Shown: piece by piece, positions 30,154 through 39,612 of the stretch
Layout of the letters: each line of letters opens with the position of its first letter
Position numbering within the stretch: position 1 is the stretch's first letter
NCBI GenBank assembly: GCA_943789305.1
Contig: CALSTP010000001.1
Span: forward strand, 1,030,178 to 1,094,177
Direction: 5' to 3'
DNA from: an uncultured Flavobacteriaceae bacterium
GTDB lineage: Bacteria > Bacteroidota > Bacteroidia > Flavobacteriales > Flavobacteriaceae
Length of the DNA stretch: 64,000 bases
The notes under the pieces: generated by a model
The model's input: the letters and a program-made list of their open reading frames with translations, nothing else
The model's database searches: none
What the model was told of the DNA's origin: nothing
Position numbers and translations under genes: made by a program

Positions 30154-31545
30154 ATGACTCAAATAATAAAGGGGTTCTACATGTTTTTATTGGTTTGTCA
30201 TTGTTCCTGTATTTCGGAACCAGATTATGATGGTGCTTTTTTGGGAGGTCAAATTATAAATCCTTCCTCAAAAACCGTTTCCCTTTTCAAAAATAATAAG
30301 CTTATTGACTCTATTGTTCTAGATGATAAGAATCGATTTCAAAGAAATTATGATTCCTTAAGCTATGGAGTTTTTAAATTTGAACACCTACCTGAGAGTC
30401 AAAATTTATTGCTTGAAAAAGGAGATAGTATTTGGTTTCGAACCAATACCTCTGACTTCAATTCCTCCCTTGTTTTTTCTGGTCGTGGTTCTGCTAAAAA
30501 TAATTTTTTAATGGAAATTTATTTATCACTTCAAAAAGAAACGAGATTTTTAGCGAGTCAGTATGGGCAGAACAGCAAAATGTTTGAAAATGTAATTGAC
30601 TCACTTTTTGAGCAAAAAAAAGAAAAATGGATTCAGTTTGATTCCCTAAATAAATTAACCCCAAAAGCCAAGATAATTTCTCAAGCTTCATATATATATC
30701 CTTATGCTAATCGAAAAGAACGCTATGCCTTGATTAGAGGGCGAAAAAAAATAACTGAACAGGACAGTACTTATTTTAACTTTAGAAAAGACTTAAATTA
30801 TGGAGAAAGGGAACTGGCATACTTTGAGCCCTATATCACATATATGCTAAATTTTCTTAATCAAAAAGCACTTTTAGAAGATGAAGTTTTTTTTCAAGCA
30901 AAAGACAAAACAGATTTTAATATCCGACGCTTAGAATTGATCGGTGAGTTAGTAGAAACTGATGATTTAAGAAATAATTTAGCTCGATCTGTTGCATATG
31001 AAGAACTTATCAATTTCAAAAATTTCAAAAAACATTCAAAATTTTTAAAGTATTTCGTAGCAATGAATACTTCTCCAGAATATGTAGCAGAAATAATGAG
31101 CCTTCAAGCGGCATTACAAAAAATGCAAGTGAAAAAACCTCTCCCCGACATTATGCTGGAAGACACTCAATTTAGAAAGGAATCAAGTACCGCCATTCTA
31201 AAAGGAAAACCAACTGTGATTTACTTTTGGTCTCAAACTCAAATGAATCACTACAAAAAAACACAAGAGCGAGTAAAGGCATTCAAAAAGGAGTTCCCTA
31301 AATATCGTTATGTAGGTGTTTGTATTCAACCTTACAATAAACTGGTTCAAGATTATCAAAAAGTAATGGAGATTGACACTAGGAATCAATATGCCTTTGT
31401 TGATTTCGAAAATGCAAGTAAGAAATGGGTGTTAACATTACTAAATAAAGGAATAGTAGTTGATGAAAAAGGGATTATACTTGAAGGGTTTGGCAATTTT
31501 TATTCCCCAAATTTTAATAGCATTCTTGAAGAAAACAACCCTTAA
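30154..31545 (+). CDS. TlpA-like thioredoxin-fold lipoprotein without CXXC
   Basis: The 463-residue protein has a short hydrophobic N terminus with several cysteines (VCHCSC), probably exported. A beta-rich domain resembling DUF4369 of TlpA-type proteins runs to about residue 110, followed by a helical middle. The C-terminal part from about residue 330 is thioredoxin-like (GKPTVIYFWSQTQMNHYKK). At the usual WCxxC place it reads WSQTQM, so no redox pair exists; a structural or binding role is more likely. ATG 30181 is a possible alternative start. Its TAA shares one base with the ATG of tag, so the two are coupled. Confidence 0.75.
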   Translation: MTQIIKGFYMFLLVCHCSCISEPDYDGAFLGGQIINPSSKTVSLFKNNKLIDSIVLDDKNRFQRNYDSLSYGVFKFEHLPESQNLLLEKGDSIWFRTNTSDFNSSLVFSGRGSAKNNFLMEIYLSLQKETRFLASQYGQNSKMFENVIDSLFEQKKEKWIQFDSLNKLTPKAKIISQASYIYPYANRKERYALIRGRKKITEQDSTYFNFRKDLNYGERELAYFEPYITYMLNFLNQKALLEDEVFFQAKDKTDFNIRRLELIGELVETDDLRNNLARSVAYEELINFKNFKKHSKFLKYFVAMNTSPEYVAEIMSLQAALQKMQVKKPLPDIMLEDTQFRKESSTAILKGKPTVIYFWSQTQMNHYKKTQERVKAFKKEFPKYRYVGVCIQPYNKLVQDYQKVMEIDTRNQYAFVDFENASKKWVLTLLNKGIVVDEKGIILEGFGNFYSPNFNSILEENNP

Positions 31546-32105
31546 TGGAATCAAAAAAATCCTATTGTACTGATGTAAACACTGGAGTTTTATCCAAATT
31601 ACACAAAACATATCACGATACAGAATATGGCTTTAAGGCAGAATCTGACAATATATTCTTTGGCAGACTAATTCTTGAAATTAATCAAGCCGGTTTATCA
31701 TGGAATACTATTATAAACAAAAAAGAATCTATCAGAAAAGCTTATGTAAATTTTGATATTTCAAAAATTGCAACTTTTACAGAAAAAGACATCGAATCCT
31801 TATTAAGAAATCCCGGAATAATCCGAATGAGAGCCAAGATTGAAGCGATCATTCACAATGCAAAACAAGTTCTTATTTTTCAAAAAGAGTTTGGGTCTTT
31901 TGAAAATTGGTTGGATCAAAACCACCCCTTGCCCGAGGAAGAATGGGTGAAACTTTTTAAAAAAAAATTTAAGTTTACAGGAAAAGAAATTACCAAAGAA
32001 TTTTTGATGAGTAATGGGTATCTAGAAGGAGCCCATGAAAAAAATTGCCCAATATATCCCAAAACGATCGCAGCTCAGCCCATGTGGGCTATAAACAATG
32101 CTTAA
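31545..32105 (+). CDS. tag: DNA-3-methyladenine glycosylase I
   Basis: The 186-residue protein matches TAG, which excises 3-methyladenine in base excision repair. [17 protein letters not shown] and the helix-hairpin-helix region are present. The zinc ligands are plausible as Cys8, His in YHD, and the C-terminal H-x3-C of AHEKNC. Length is typical. The start overlaps the previous stop by one base (TAATG). Its stop codon overlaps the transaldolase stop on the other strand by four bases. Confidence 0.92.
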   Translation: MESKKSYCTDVNTGVLSKLHKTYHDTEYGFKAESDNIFFGRLILEINQAGLSWNTIINKKESIRKAYVNFDISKIATFTEKDIESLLRNPGIIRMRAKIEAIIHNAKQVLIFQKEFGSFENWLDQNHPLPEEEWVKLFKKKFKFTGKEITKEFLMSNGYLEGAHEKNCPIYPKTIAAQPMWAINNA

Positions 32106-32755
32106 TTCCCCTTTTGATGATCGGCTAAAAATTGAGCCAATCCACTGTCTGTAAGTGGGTGTTTCATTAATCCTTTGATAGAACTTAGAGGTCCAGTCAT
32201 CACATCTGCTCCAATTTTAGCACAATCAATAACATGCATTGTATGGCGAACAGAAGCTGCAAGAATTTCAGTCCCAAAATCATAATTGTCATAGATATCA
32301 CGAATTTCTTGGATCAATCCTAAACCATCAGTTGAAATATCATCCAATCGACCAATAAAAGGAGAAACGTAAGTAGCACCAGCTTTTGCAGCTAATAGCG
32401 CCTGACCAGCTGAAAAAATTAAAGTACAATTGGTTCGAATTCCTTGATCAGAGAAGTATTTTAAAGCTTTTATTCCATCTTCAATCATTGGAATTTTAAC
32501 AACAATCTGAGGATGCAAAGCAGCAAGTTCTTCGCCTTCCTTGATCATCCCATCGATGTCGGTTGCTATTACTTCTGCAGAAACGTCTCCTTCGACTGCT
32601 TCACAAATGGCAACATAATGTTTTAAAATATTTTCACGACCAGTAACACCTTCTTTAGCCATTAATGATGGATTAGTAGTTACTCCATCCAAAACTCCAA
32701 AGGCTTCAGCTTCTTTGATTTGGTCGAGGTTAGCAGTATCAATAAAAAATTTCAT
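32102..32755 (-). CDS. fructose-6-phosphate aldolase/transaldolase (TalC type)
   Basis: The 217-residue protein is a short-type transaldolase beginning [16 protein letters not shown], with DGVTTNPSL and the Schiff-base Lys in [26 protein letters not shown] completes the TIM barrel. It interconverts sugar phosphates in the non-oxidative pentose phosphate route, or acts as an F6P aldolase; the two activities cannot be separated by eye. It follows the SDR gene by 21 bases on the same strand and may share its transcript. Confidence 0.92.
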   Translation of the reverse strand: MKFFIDTANLDQIKEAEAFGVLDGVTTNPSLMAKEGVTGRENILKHYVAICEAVEGDVSAEVIATDIDGMIKEGEELAALHPQIVVKIPMIEDGIKALKYFSDQGIRTNCTLIFSAGQALLAAKAGATYVSPFIGRLDDISTDGLGLIQEIRDIYDNYDFGTEILAASVRHTMHVIDCAKIGADVMTGPLSSIKGLMKHPLTDSGLAQFLADHQKGN

Positions 32756-32776
32756 ATCGGATTGTTTCTTGTAAAA

Positions 32777-33583
32777 TTAAAGTTTAAAATGGTTTTTTAG
32801 TAATTTTTCATAAGCTTTTTGTGGGAGTATTTTTTTTAGGGTAAGAGAAAATTTTTGGAAAAATGATCCAACCACATAATGGGGGTTTGGGTTTTTCTTC
32901 TTTAAAAGCGAGGCAACTTTGTGTGCAATTTCGATGGGGTCATTCCCAGTATCTACATGGGAATTCATAGTATCTAAACTTTTTTGATAGGGCTTTTCAT
33001 AGGGTGAATTTTGTTTCACAGGCTCATGATATCTTCTTGAGGCTATGTCCGTAGCATAATCTCCGGGTGCAAGGGTAAATACGGTAATTCCATGACTTGT
33101 AACTTCCATACGTAAAGCTTCTGAGACGATATTGAGGGCTCCTTTGGATGCAGAATATCCCCCTCTAAAAGGAAGTCCCATATACCCTGCTATGGATGTA
33201 ATATTAATAATGATTCCCTTACCTCGTTTACGCATCAAAGGCAATACTTGCTGAACCATGGTTAACGGACCAAAGAAATTAGTTTCAAAGTTGTTTCGAA
33301 GAGCCTCAATTGAGGTTTCTTCTATGGGACCAGTAATTCCAATACCTGCATTATTGACCAAAACATCAACTCCTGTTTCTTTTTGATTGATTTTATTTAT
33401 CAATTGTAAAATTGATTCGGGTTTTGTAACATCAAGTTCTAATAAAGAAAATGGAAAATCTTGAATGTATTTTTTGGGACTTCTACTGGTTCCATAAACA
33501 CGATATCCTAAAGAGTGCAAATGAGTAGCTATTGACTTTCCTATGCCAGATGAAGCGCCGGTAACCAATACAACTTGACCCAT
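32777..33583 (-). CDS. short-chain dehydrogenase/reductase
   Basis: The 268-residue protein is a classical SDR: TGASSGIG at the NAD(P)-binding turn, NNAG at about 80, catalytic Ser in NITSIAGYMG and YSASK (Tyr/Lys). The C terminus has a basic, hydrophobic tail. A longer frame opens at 33613, but that would begin inside the poly-T end of the SRP RNA. ATG 33583 gives the standard MGQVVLVTGASSG. Substrate unknown. Confidence 0.9.
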   Translation of the reverse strand: MGQVVLVTGASSGIGKSIATHLHSLGYRVYGTSRSPKKYIQDFPFSLLELDVTKPESILQLINKINQKETGVDVLVNNAGIGITGPIEETSIEALRNNFETNFFGPLTMVQQVLPLMRKRGKGIIINITSIAGYMGLPFRGGYSASKGALNIVSEALRMEVTSHGITVFTLAPGDYATDIASRRYHEPVKQNSPYEKPYQKSLDTMNSHVDTGNDPIEIAHKVASLLKKKNPNPHYVVGSFFQKFSLTLKKILPQKAYEKLLKNHFKL

Positions 33584-33607
33584 AAATATTTTGTAAATAT
33601 AAAAAAA

Positions 33608-33703
33608 GGGCAAGCTACCTACATCACACCGCTACGACCACCTACCCTTGCTGTGTTCCCACCCTGGGGGATTCAGCAGGAGCTGGTTGTGTAGGACTTG
33701 CCC
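33608..33703 (-). ncRNA. ffs: signal recognition particle RNA, bacterial small type
   Basis: Read on the minus strand, the 96-nt RNA begins GGGCAAG and ends CTTGCCC, which pair to close the helix. The apical domain contains CAGGGTGGGAACACAGCAAGG, a form of the conserved Ffh-binding loop: a GGAA tetraloop closed by G-C, followed by the AGCA symmetric-loop strand as in 4.5S RNA. A run of seven T follows the 3' end (33601-33607), so the molecule's own stem serves as terminator. A strong promoter lies just upstream. It would pair with Ffh in cotranslational targeting. Confidence 0.88.
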
Positions 33704-33738
33704 GATGCAAATATACTATCCTAACTCTTTTTGAACAA
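33703..33738 (-). promoter_or_regulatory. promoter of the SRP RNA gene
   Basis: On the minus strand TTG (33736-33738) and TATATTTG (33708-33715) are separated by 20 bases and match the Bacteroidota primary sigma consensus TTG-N17-23-TAnnTTTG exactly. The RNA's first G at 33703 is five bases after the -7 element. Confidence 0.75.
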
Positions 33739-33788
33739 TCATTTTGTGGTCTAAATTTCATAAACTATTTTTAACTAAAATTATTTCT

Positions 33789-34814
33789 ATGAAATGGATT
33801 ACTATGCTCCTGACTATCATTGTGCTCAAAAGCTGTGGTAGTGGTATTGACTCTCCAAAATTTAAAATAAAAGTCAATCAAAAAACATTTATTGTTGGGG
33901 ACACTTTGAAATTGAGCGTTAAGAACAATAAAAATAGACCTTTCGACTCCATACACTATTTCCTGAAAAACAAAAAAATTGAGTCATCCTATGTTTTTTC
34001 TGAGATTGATCTTTTGGGAGATAGTTCTGTTGAAATTCTTGTTTTTGCAAACGGAAAAGAAATCAAATCTGAAACTAATGTTCGCCTTCTAAATAATGTT
34101 CCGCCCATTTTATATTCTTACACCCTACTGAATGAATTTCCCCATGATTCTGATGCATATACCCAAGGTTTAGAGTTTTTTGGAGATGAACTCTACGAAA
34201 GCACTGGACTGAAAGAAAAGTCGAGTCTGAGACGTGTAAATTACAAAACAGGGAATGTAGAAAAAAAAATAGACCTAGACCAGTCATATTTTGGGGAAGG
34301 GCTTACCCTTTTGGATGGAGAAATCATACAACTTACCTGGCTTGAAAATACAGGTTTGGTCTACAACAGAGAAACCATGGATATAAAAAGTAGCTTCACC
34401 TATGGTAACAGTAAAGAAGGATGGGGATTGTGTAATGATGGTTCCTTCCTTTATAAATCTGATGGAACAGCAAAAATCTGGAAACTAGATTCCAAAACAA
34501 AAAAAGAACTTTCTTATATTCAGGCAACCACCAATAAATCAATTGTCAAGAAAATAAACGAGTTGGAATGGGTAAACGGTCAAATATATGCCAATACCTA
34601 CCAAGATAAAAAGGACGTTGTGATCATAATAAATCCTAAAAATGGTGCAATCACTGGTTTGGTTAATTTTGCAGGACTGAGAGATAAAGTAGATCAAATT
34701 CCTAACCTCAATGTCCTCAATGGAATTGCATATCATAGCCAACGCAAAACATTTTTTGTAACGGGTAAAAACTGGAGCAAGATGTTTGAGGTAACCCTAC
34801 AAAAAAATAAATGA
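33789..34814 (+). CDS. glutaminyl-peptide cyclotransferase, lipoprotein
   Basis: The 341-residue protein matches the glutamine cyclotransferase family (five-bladed propeller), which turns N-terminal Gln into pyroglutamate. The catalytic domain begins at about residue 100 with FPHDSDAYTQGLEF and continues through YESTGLKEKSSLRRV and EGWGLCNDG. The N-terminal hundred residues look like an Ig-like or extension domain. ATG 33789 gives a lipoprotein signal ending LKSC (Cys16); a TTG at 33744 would add 15 residues and is less likely. Its end overlaps the thioesterase start by four bases. Confidence 0.88.
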   Translation: MKWITMLLTIIVLKSCGSGIDSPKFKIKVNQKTFIVGDTLKLSVKNNKNRPFDSIHYFLKNKKIESSYVFSEIDLLGDSSVEILVFANGKEIKSETNVRLLNNVPPILYSYTLLNEFPHDSDAYTQGLEFFGDELYESTGLKEKSSLRRVNYKTGNVEKKIDLDQSYFGEGLTLLDGEIIQLTWLENTGLVYNRETMDIKSSFTYGNSKEGWGLCNDGSFLYKSDGTAKIWKLDSKTKKELSYIQATTNKSIVKKINELEWVNGQIYANTYQDKKDVVIIINPKNGAITGLVNFAGLRDKVDQIPNLNVLNGIAYHSQRKTFFVTGKNWSKMFEVTLQKNK

Positions 34815-35200
34815 AGCCTTTTGAACAAACAATTCGGGTTACCCAAGCTCATTTAGATGAACTTCAGCACGTTAACAATGTACAATACTTGCAATGGGTT
34901 CAAGACATCGCTGGAGCACACTGGCAATCCCTTATCGCTGGGAAAACAAAAACCTTTGGGCTTTGGGTGGTTCGCTCGCACCACATCGAATACAAACGTC
35001 AAGCCAAATTAGGGGATAACCTGAGGGCGGTTACCCATGTTGAACTTACCAAAGGTTTTTTGAGTGAACGTATTGTTCGTTTCTATCTTGAACACACCAA
35101 TACCCTAGTTGCTCAATGTAGTACCCAATGGTGCTACCTCGATTCTACTACCCAAAAACTCTTACGTATTCCAGATGATATCCATGCGTTATTCGCTTAA
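34811..35200 (+). CDS. acyl-CoA thioesterase, 4HBT hotdog family
   Basis: The 129-residue protein has the hotdog thioesterase fold, with HVNNVQYLQWVQD near residue 20 carrying the usual Asn/Asp region of YbgC/FadM-type enzymes, and HHIEYKRQAKLGD as the central strand. It hydrolyses acyl-CoA or acyl-ACP thioesters; the chain-length preference is unknown. It overlaps the upstream glutaminyl cyclase gene by ATGA. Confidence 0.86.
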   Translation: MKPFEQTIRVTQAHLDELQHVNNVQYLQWVQDIAGAHWQSLIAGKTKTFGLWVVRSHHIEYKRQAKLGDNLRAVTHVELTKGFLSERIVRFYLEHTNTLVAQCSTQWCYLDSTTQKLLRIPDDIHALFA

Positions 35201-35535
35201 ACAATTGGGTATATTGAAAGTACTCAAGGTAACTCATCTGGAATCCTGAACTCCTTGCTTTAAAATTAGATAGCTCATTTTGAGCACCTTATTTTTTGTT
35301 ACTTTTGAGTTAACAGCACCCAAATCTGTTCTTCGTCATGAAAAACCTACATCTATGTACCCACCAAAAACTATTGAGATTTACACCTGTGTAAATAAAA
35401 AATTCCTTGCAATTATAAAAAGTACATTAGATGTCATTTTTGTATATCAAAAATGTTGATAAACAATATTTTACAATAAATTATTACATGTGAAATATAA
35501 AGGAAATAAACGCAATATGTGGATATAAACAAATT
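35201..35535. other. 335-base gap at the edge of the accessory region
   Basis: No gene is supported here. A possible promoter on the plus strand is TTTG at 35279-35282 and TACTTTTG at 35300-35307, spaced 17 bases. It would lead into a tiny 18-codon frame at 35338 that I do not believe is a gene. Two short palindromes are present: ATTTACAC-CT-GTGTAAAT at 35379-35396 and CATTTTTG-TATAT-CAAAAATG at 35435-35455. Arms of eight bases are expected by chance once or twice in such a window. Confidence 0.5.
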
Positions 35536-36521
35536 ATGCTTTATTTAGACAAAACAACCTTTATAATTGAAAAAACAGACATAAATATTGTTCGAAGAAT
35601 AAAGACAGTCGAAAATTCGACATTTACCGAGGACGATATAAAGTTATTGTTAATTGAATTAGAGAAAGACTAAAAAAAATAGGTTTCTTACCGAAATCTG
35701 TCATTTTGTTGCTCATTCGGAAAGAGACAAAGGTATTTGCCATAAAAAAATTGATGTGCGATATGCCAAATTAAAATTCATTGAGGAAAATACTAAAGCA
35801 AAATTGACTCCTGAGTTTATTAGAGAAAATAAAGATAAGCCCGAAAGGTTTTTTACCACACAATGCTGGATTTTATAAAAACTGAGAAGATTGAAAAGTC
35901 ACTTTTTGAATTAATAATTCTTGGTGGAATAGATGATTTAGAGAATGAAATGTATAGGAAATATTATAAAACTAATAAGAAACGAGTTAAGTCATTAGTT
36001 ACAGACGCTTATGAGCTAGTTAATGGATACTATGAGATTAAAAAGAGTATTGATAAAAAGGATTTTTTATATATCGATGATTTATTAAAATTCATTCGTG
36101 GAACTGTAACAGGAAAGCCTGCATTTTATTCACATGACATTAAAAATGATTTTATAAAAGCTATAAAAAAGTTGTCATTTAAATTAAACCATAATTTAAA
36201 CATTAAAGAATTCAACAATAATATTGATGATGTAATTCTAACGATTATTACATTACTTCAAGATGCTCAATTTAAATTGTTTGATGGAGAAATTGGACGC
36301 TCTTTTATGGTTCTACACCCAAATAAAAATGGAAATGAAATCTATATAATGGGGAAAACAGGAAAATTCTCTATGCCATTAATTGGAACAAAATTAAAAG
36401 CCAAAAGTATATTAATAAAGATGATATCAAAACTGAAACTAACAGTCTTTCCGAAATTCTTTGGACAAATATTTACAGAAAAGAAACTGGAAAAATAGAG
36501 CTGATAAAAAACAAAGCATAA
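35536..36521 (+). pseudogene. decayed gene of unknown family, at least three frameshifts
   Basis: Four overlapping open stretches in changing frames read like one protein of about 325 residues. The first is 35536-35673 (MLYLDKTTFIIEK...). The second runs from about 35674 to 35878 (RFLTEICHFVAHSERDKG ...). The third is 35863 to about 36345, within the longest open frame 35863-36498 (...LLQDAQFKLFDGEIGRSF). The fourth, after about 36345, reads ILYAINWNKIKSQKYINKDD to a stop at 36519-36521. The switches can be placed near A8 (35672-35679), T6 and G4/A4 runs. The protein is Lys/Asn/Ile-rich, soluble and not recognised. It ends exactly where an attC-like palindrome begins. Genes around it are core genes, so this looks like an inserted cassette now decaying. 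Confidence 0.6.
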
Positions 36522-36666
36522 CAATGTATATGAAAACATAGGGCTTTTTTGCTTATTTATAAGACCTCTGTTTATTTGCAAAGTCGCAAAATATTTATAT
36601 TTGGCTTAGTACCAATCCGAAACGTATCGCTTATTACCTGCCCTACGTTTCTTGTACGAGACCGTT
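36520..36666. repeat. long imperfect palindrome, attC-like
   Basis: The arms AACAATGTATATG...AGGGC (36520-36544) and GCCCTACG...GACCGTT (36640-36666) are imperfect inverted copies: GTATATGAAAACATAGGGC against GTACAAGAAACGTAGGGC. About 95 bases separate them and include a small hairpin TTTGC-AAAGTC-GCAAA. The layout (palindrome directly behind a lone cassette-like gene, beginning with AAC and ending with GTT) resembles integron attC sites. The core heptamers GCATAAC and GTTAAAA do not satisfy RYYYAAC/GTTRRRY, so the site is degenerate or of another kind. Confidence 0.5.
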
Positions 36667-36721
36667 AAAAATTAAAAAATGTAAAAAAAAAGCCAGAAGC
36701 ATACGATGTGCGAAACAGTAT

Positions 36722-36751
36722 AAAAAAACTCTTTTCTCTTCTGAGTAAAAG
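36722..36751 (-). terminator. intrinsic terminator of glyA
   Basis: On the minus strand CTTTTACTC-AGAA-GAGAAAAG forms a stem with one bulged A, followed by AG and seven T. It lies 24 bases after the glyA stop. Confidence 0.55.
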
Positions 36752-36774
36752 GTTTTTGAAATCTAAACTTAATT

Positions 36775-38049
36775 TTAGTAGTTGAACAAATCATGTCCAG
36801 CCATCAATTGGTGTACTTCTTTTCCTATGGCTTCAAGGTTAGCATCGTCCTCTGGGTTTTGTAGGACACGGTCAATCAAATTAACAATGGTTTCCATATC
36901 AGCCTCGTTTAAGCCTCGGGTTGTTATGGCTGCTGTTCCCACGCGAATCCCGGAAGTAACAAAAGGGGATTTATCATCAAATGGAACCATGTTTTTGTTG
37001 GCAGTTATTTCAGCTTTTACAAGTGCTAGTTCTGCATCTTTTCCAGTGATGTTCTTGTTGCGCAAATCAATTAACATCATATGATTGTCTGTACCTCCTG
37101 AAATAAGCTTGTATTCTCTTGATACGAATGCAGCAGCCATTGCTTTTGCATTTTTTTGAACGCGCAAGATATACTCTTTAAAACTGGGTTGTAGACACTC
37201 TCCAAAGGCAATAGCCTTGGCAGCAATTACGTGTTCTAGGGGACCTCCTTGATTTCCTGGAAAAACAGCCATATCTAATAAATGAGACATTTTGCGAACG
37301 GTTCCGTTCTTAAGTGTTATTCCAAAGGGGTTGTCAAAGTCTTCTCCCATTAAAATCAATCCTCCACGAGGTCCTCGAAGAGTTTTGTGGGTCGTAGTAG
37401 TTACCACATGACAGTGAGGAATTGGATTGCTTAAAATACCCGTAGCAATCATTCCCGATGGATGTGATATGTCGGCCAAGAGAAAAGCACCTACTTCATC
37501 CGCTATGGTTCGAAACTTTGCGAAATCAATATCTCGAGAATAAGCAGAAGCGCCTGCAATGATCATTTTGGGTTGAACCTTTTTGGCAATCTTTAAAATA
37601 TTGTCGTAGTTTAAACGTCCTGTTTCCTCTTGAACACCATAAAAATAGGCTTTGTATAAACGTCCAGAAAAATTTACGGGTGATCCGTGTGTTAAGTGGC
37701 CTCCGTGAGAAAGATCAAAACCTAAAATTGAATCTCCGGGTTTTATAAATGCATGAAAAACTGCTGTATTTGCCTGAGAACCAGAATGAGGTTGAACATT
37801 TGCATAAGCTGCTCCAAAAAGCTGTTTAGCACGTTCAATTGCTATTGTTTCGACTTTATCAACAACTTCACATCCACCATAATATCTTTTCCCCGGATAA
37901 CCCTCTGCATATTTGTTTGTCAATACTGAACCCGTTGCCTCCATAACCGCAGGGCTGGTAAAGTTTTCTGATGCAATAAGTTCAATTCCGTTGAGCTGTC
38001 TTGCCTCTTCCTCATTTATTAAATCAAAAACAGTAGTGTCTCTTTGCAT
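36775..38049 (-). CDS. glyA: serine hydroxymethyltransferase
   Basis: The 424-residue protein is a complete fold-type I PLP enzyme. The Schiff-base Lys is in [15 protein letters not shown] near residue 220. The N-terminal [17 protein letters not shown] and YPGKRYYGG substrate-binding motifs are present. It converts serine and tetrahydrofolate to glycine and methylene-THF, the main one-carbon source. It links functionally to serC and serA later in the window. It is monocistronic with its own terminator. Confidence 0.97.
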   Translation of the reverse strand: MQRDTTVFDLINEEEARQLNGIELIASENFTSPAVMEATGSVLTNKYAEGYPGKRYYGGCEVVDKVETIAIERAKQLFGAAYANVQPHSGSQANTAVFHAFIKPGDSILGFDLSHGGHLTHGSPVNFSGRLYKAYFYGVQEETGRLNYDNILKIAKKVQPKMIIAGASAYSRDIDFAKFRTIADEVGAFLLADISHPSGMIATGILSNPIPHCHVVTTTTHKTLRGPRGGLILMGEDFDNPFGITLKNGTVRKMSHLLDMAVFPGNQGGPLEHVIAAKAIAFGECLQPSFKEYILRVQKNAKAMAAAFVSREYKLISGGTDNHMMLIDLRNKNITGKDAELALVKAEITANKNMVPFDDKSPFVTSGIRVGTAAITTRGLNEADMETIVNLIDRVLQNPEDDANLEAIGKEVHQLMAGHDLFNY

Positions 38050-38157
38050 AATCTGAAAATTAAGCTACAAAAGTACAAATTTGACTTGTTATTTTAGGCT
38101 TGAAAAATGATTTTCAAAAAAACTTATCAAGGAAGCAATTAACAGTTTTTGAGTTTT

Positions 38158-39612
38158 TTAAAATTCTTCCCAGAAATTGGTCTTAAACTCTTTGTAATAC
38201 TTTGGCAGGACTTCGTTTTTCTCTTCAATTTGATCAAATTCTTCCTGAGATAATTTTTTGGATTCAAAAACCCGAACCTCATAATTAGAATTCGTAATTA
38301 ACGACAAATCAAGACGCATCGAAATCTGATTTTGTTTCTTTCTCCCTTTTACAAATTTATTTTTCTCAATAAACTTAATAGGTCTGTCAATTCTTATCTT
38401 CTCACCTCCAGATATTTGCAAATATGAAAGCCCATAATTTTTTTCATTAATTTTCGAAAAAATCATTTTACCCGATTTAAGATAGTCGTCATACAAAATA
38501 CCTAAAAGTTTAATTCTGAATAGTGACTTTGTATTATTGAAATCCAATCGGGTAATTGCAAAGTCCGCAGAATTTACATAAAGAGTGCCTTCAAAATCTT
38601 CTTTTCTCTTGGGCGTAAAATCAATTATATAAATTAAATCATTTCCTTCAGTAGTTAATTTTGGTTCCGAAAAAACATAACGATTGGGTTTCTTAATACA
38701 ATTAATTTCTGGATCACCAACAAAAAACAATTTAGACAATAGTTCAGCAATGCTGCTTTTGCGATACTTTGCAAAACCCTCTTTATTTGATTTATTTTTT
38801 TCTAATTGTTTTTTTTCAAATGTTTTTAATGCTTCCAAATCTGTACTATCTACCTCTTCTTCCAATCCCTGAATTGTCATGTCGCTTCCGAAAATCCCCG
38901 AACGGATCTTGAAATAAGAATCTGATTTTACATTTTCTTTAAGTCCCCTTTCTAAACGGTTTGTCAAAGACTTCATGAGGTCATTTCCTTTGTCATATGT
39001 TTTTCTGGCATTAATAAGGTTTATTTTTTGATTATCTCCTTCAAAATTGCTGGAATAATAACAAAGAGTTTCAACTATATAATCACTTTTTTTTGGCATA
39101 TTGACCAAAATGCTGTCCAGTAGTGACCGGTTCAATTCTGATATAGATGATTTGAATTTATCAACTTTTACTTTGATAATATTTTGACCATAAAGTTCTC
39201 TAATAAATAATCGCTTCTGACTATAATCAAGATGAAAATTATCATTCAATCGGTCTTGAACCAAAGAAATTATCTTTTCAGAAGTATAATTTTTGTTGGT
39301 CAAAATAACATCATCAAGAACAATTGCTTTAGGCTGGGTATAAATTATGGAGTCATTAAATTGTTTAAGACCGACAGCTACTCTTTCAAAACCAATCGAA
39401 GAAACAAAAAGCGAGTCATTAACTTCAACTTGTCCAGGAAGCAACTCAAAAAAACCTATTTCATTGGTGATTAATCCTCTGTTATTTGAAAAATGAACTG
39501 TTGCAAAAGGTACTGGATCTGAACTCAAAGAATCAATTATTTGAATTTTGGTTGATTGAGCATTAAGAAAAAATGATATGACTATTAAAGAGTATGTTAA
39601 AAAACTTTTCAT
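38158..39612 (-). CDS. secreted carboxypeptidase-regulatory-like domain protein
   Basis: The 484-residue protein has a signal peptide (MKSFLTYSLIVISFFLNAQ). A CarboxypepD_reg-like beta-sandwich follows at about residues 20-95 (PVPFATVHFSNNRGLITNEIGFFEL). The remainder is a mixed domain found in Bacteroidota cell-surface proteins, with ...DFTPKRKEDFEGTLYVNS...ITRLDFN resembling the beta-stranded region of DUF5686-type proteins. It lacks an obvious barrel and lipobox. Role unknown; surface-exposed or periplasmic by inference. Confidence 0.7.
   Translation of the reverse strand: MKSFLTYSLIVISFFLNAQSTKIQIIDSLSSDPVPFATVHFSNNRGLITNEIGFFELLPGQVEVNDSLFVSSIGFERVAVGLKQFNDSIIYTQPKAIVLDDVILTNKNYTSEKIISLVQDRLNDNFHLDYSQKRLFIRELYGQNIIKVKVDKFKSSISELNRSLLDSILVNMPKKSDYIVETLCYYSSNFEGDNQKINLINARKTYDKGNDLMKSLTNRLERGLKENVKSDSYFKIRSGIFGSDMTIQGLEEEVDSTDLEALKTFEKKQLEKNKSNKEGFAKYRKSSIAELLSKLFFVGDPEINCIKKPNRYVFSEPKLTTEGNDLIYIIDFTPKRKEDFEGTLYVNSADFAITRLDFNNTKSLFRIKLLGILYDDYLKSGKMIFSKINEKNYGLSYLQISGGEKIRIDRPIKFIEKNKFVKGRKKQNQISMRLDLSLITNSNYEVRVFESKKLSQEEFDQIEEKNEVLPKYYKEFKTNFWEEF

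Noticed and set aside
35338..35394. 18-codon frame MKNLHLCTHQKLLRFTPV after a promoter-like site
   Set aside because: Too short, no recognisable leader-peptide logic, no following gene that it could control except a decayed one.
35379..35396. 8-2-8 palindrome ATTTACAC-CT-GTGTAAAT as an operator
   Set aside because: At about two-thirds A+T, a perfect 8-bp inverted repeat with a fixed spacer is expected around twice in 64 kb by chance.
36520..36666. Insertion-sequence terminal repeats
   Set aside because: No transposase, no target-site duplication seen, and the arms lie on one side of the decayed gene rather than flanking it.
38684..38872. Short frames opposite the CarboxypepD_reg-like gene and similar antisense frames throughout
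   Set aside because: They lie wholly inside strong genes on the other strand and have no recognisable domain, signal or spacing.
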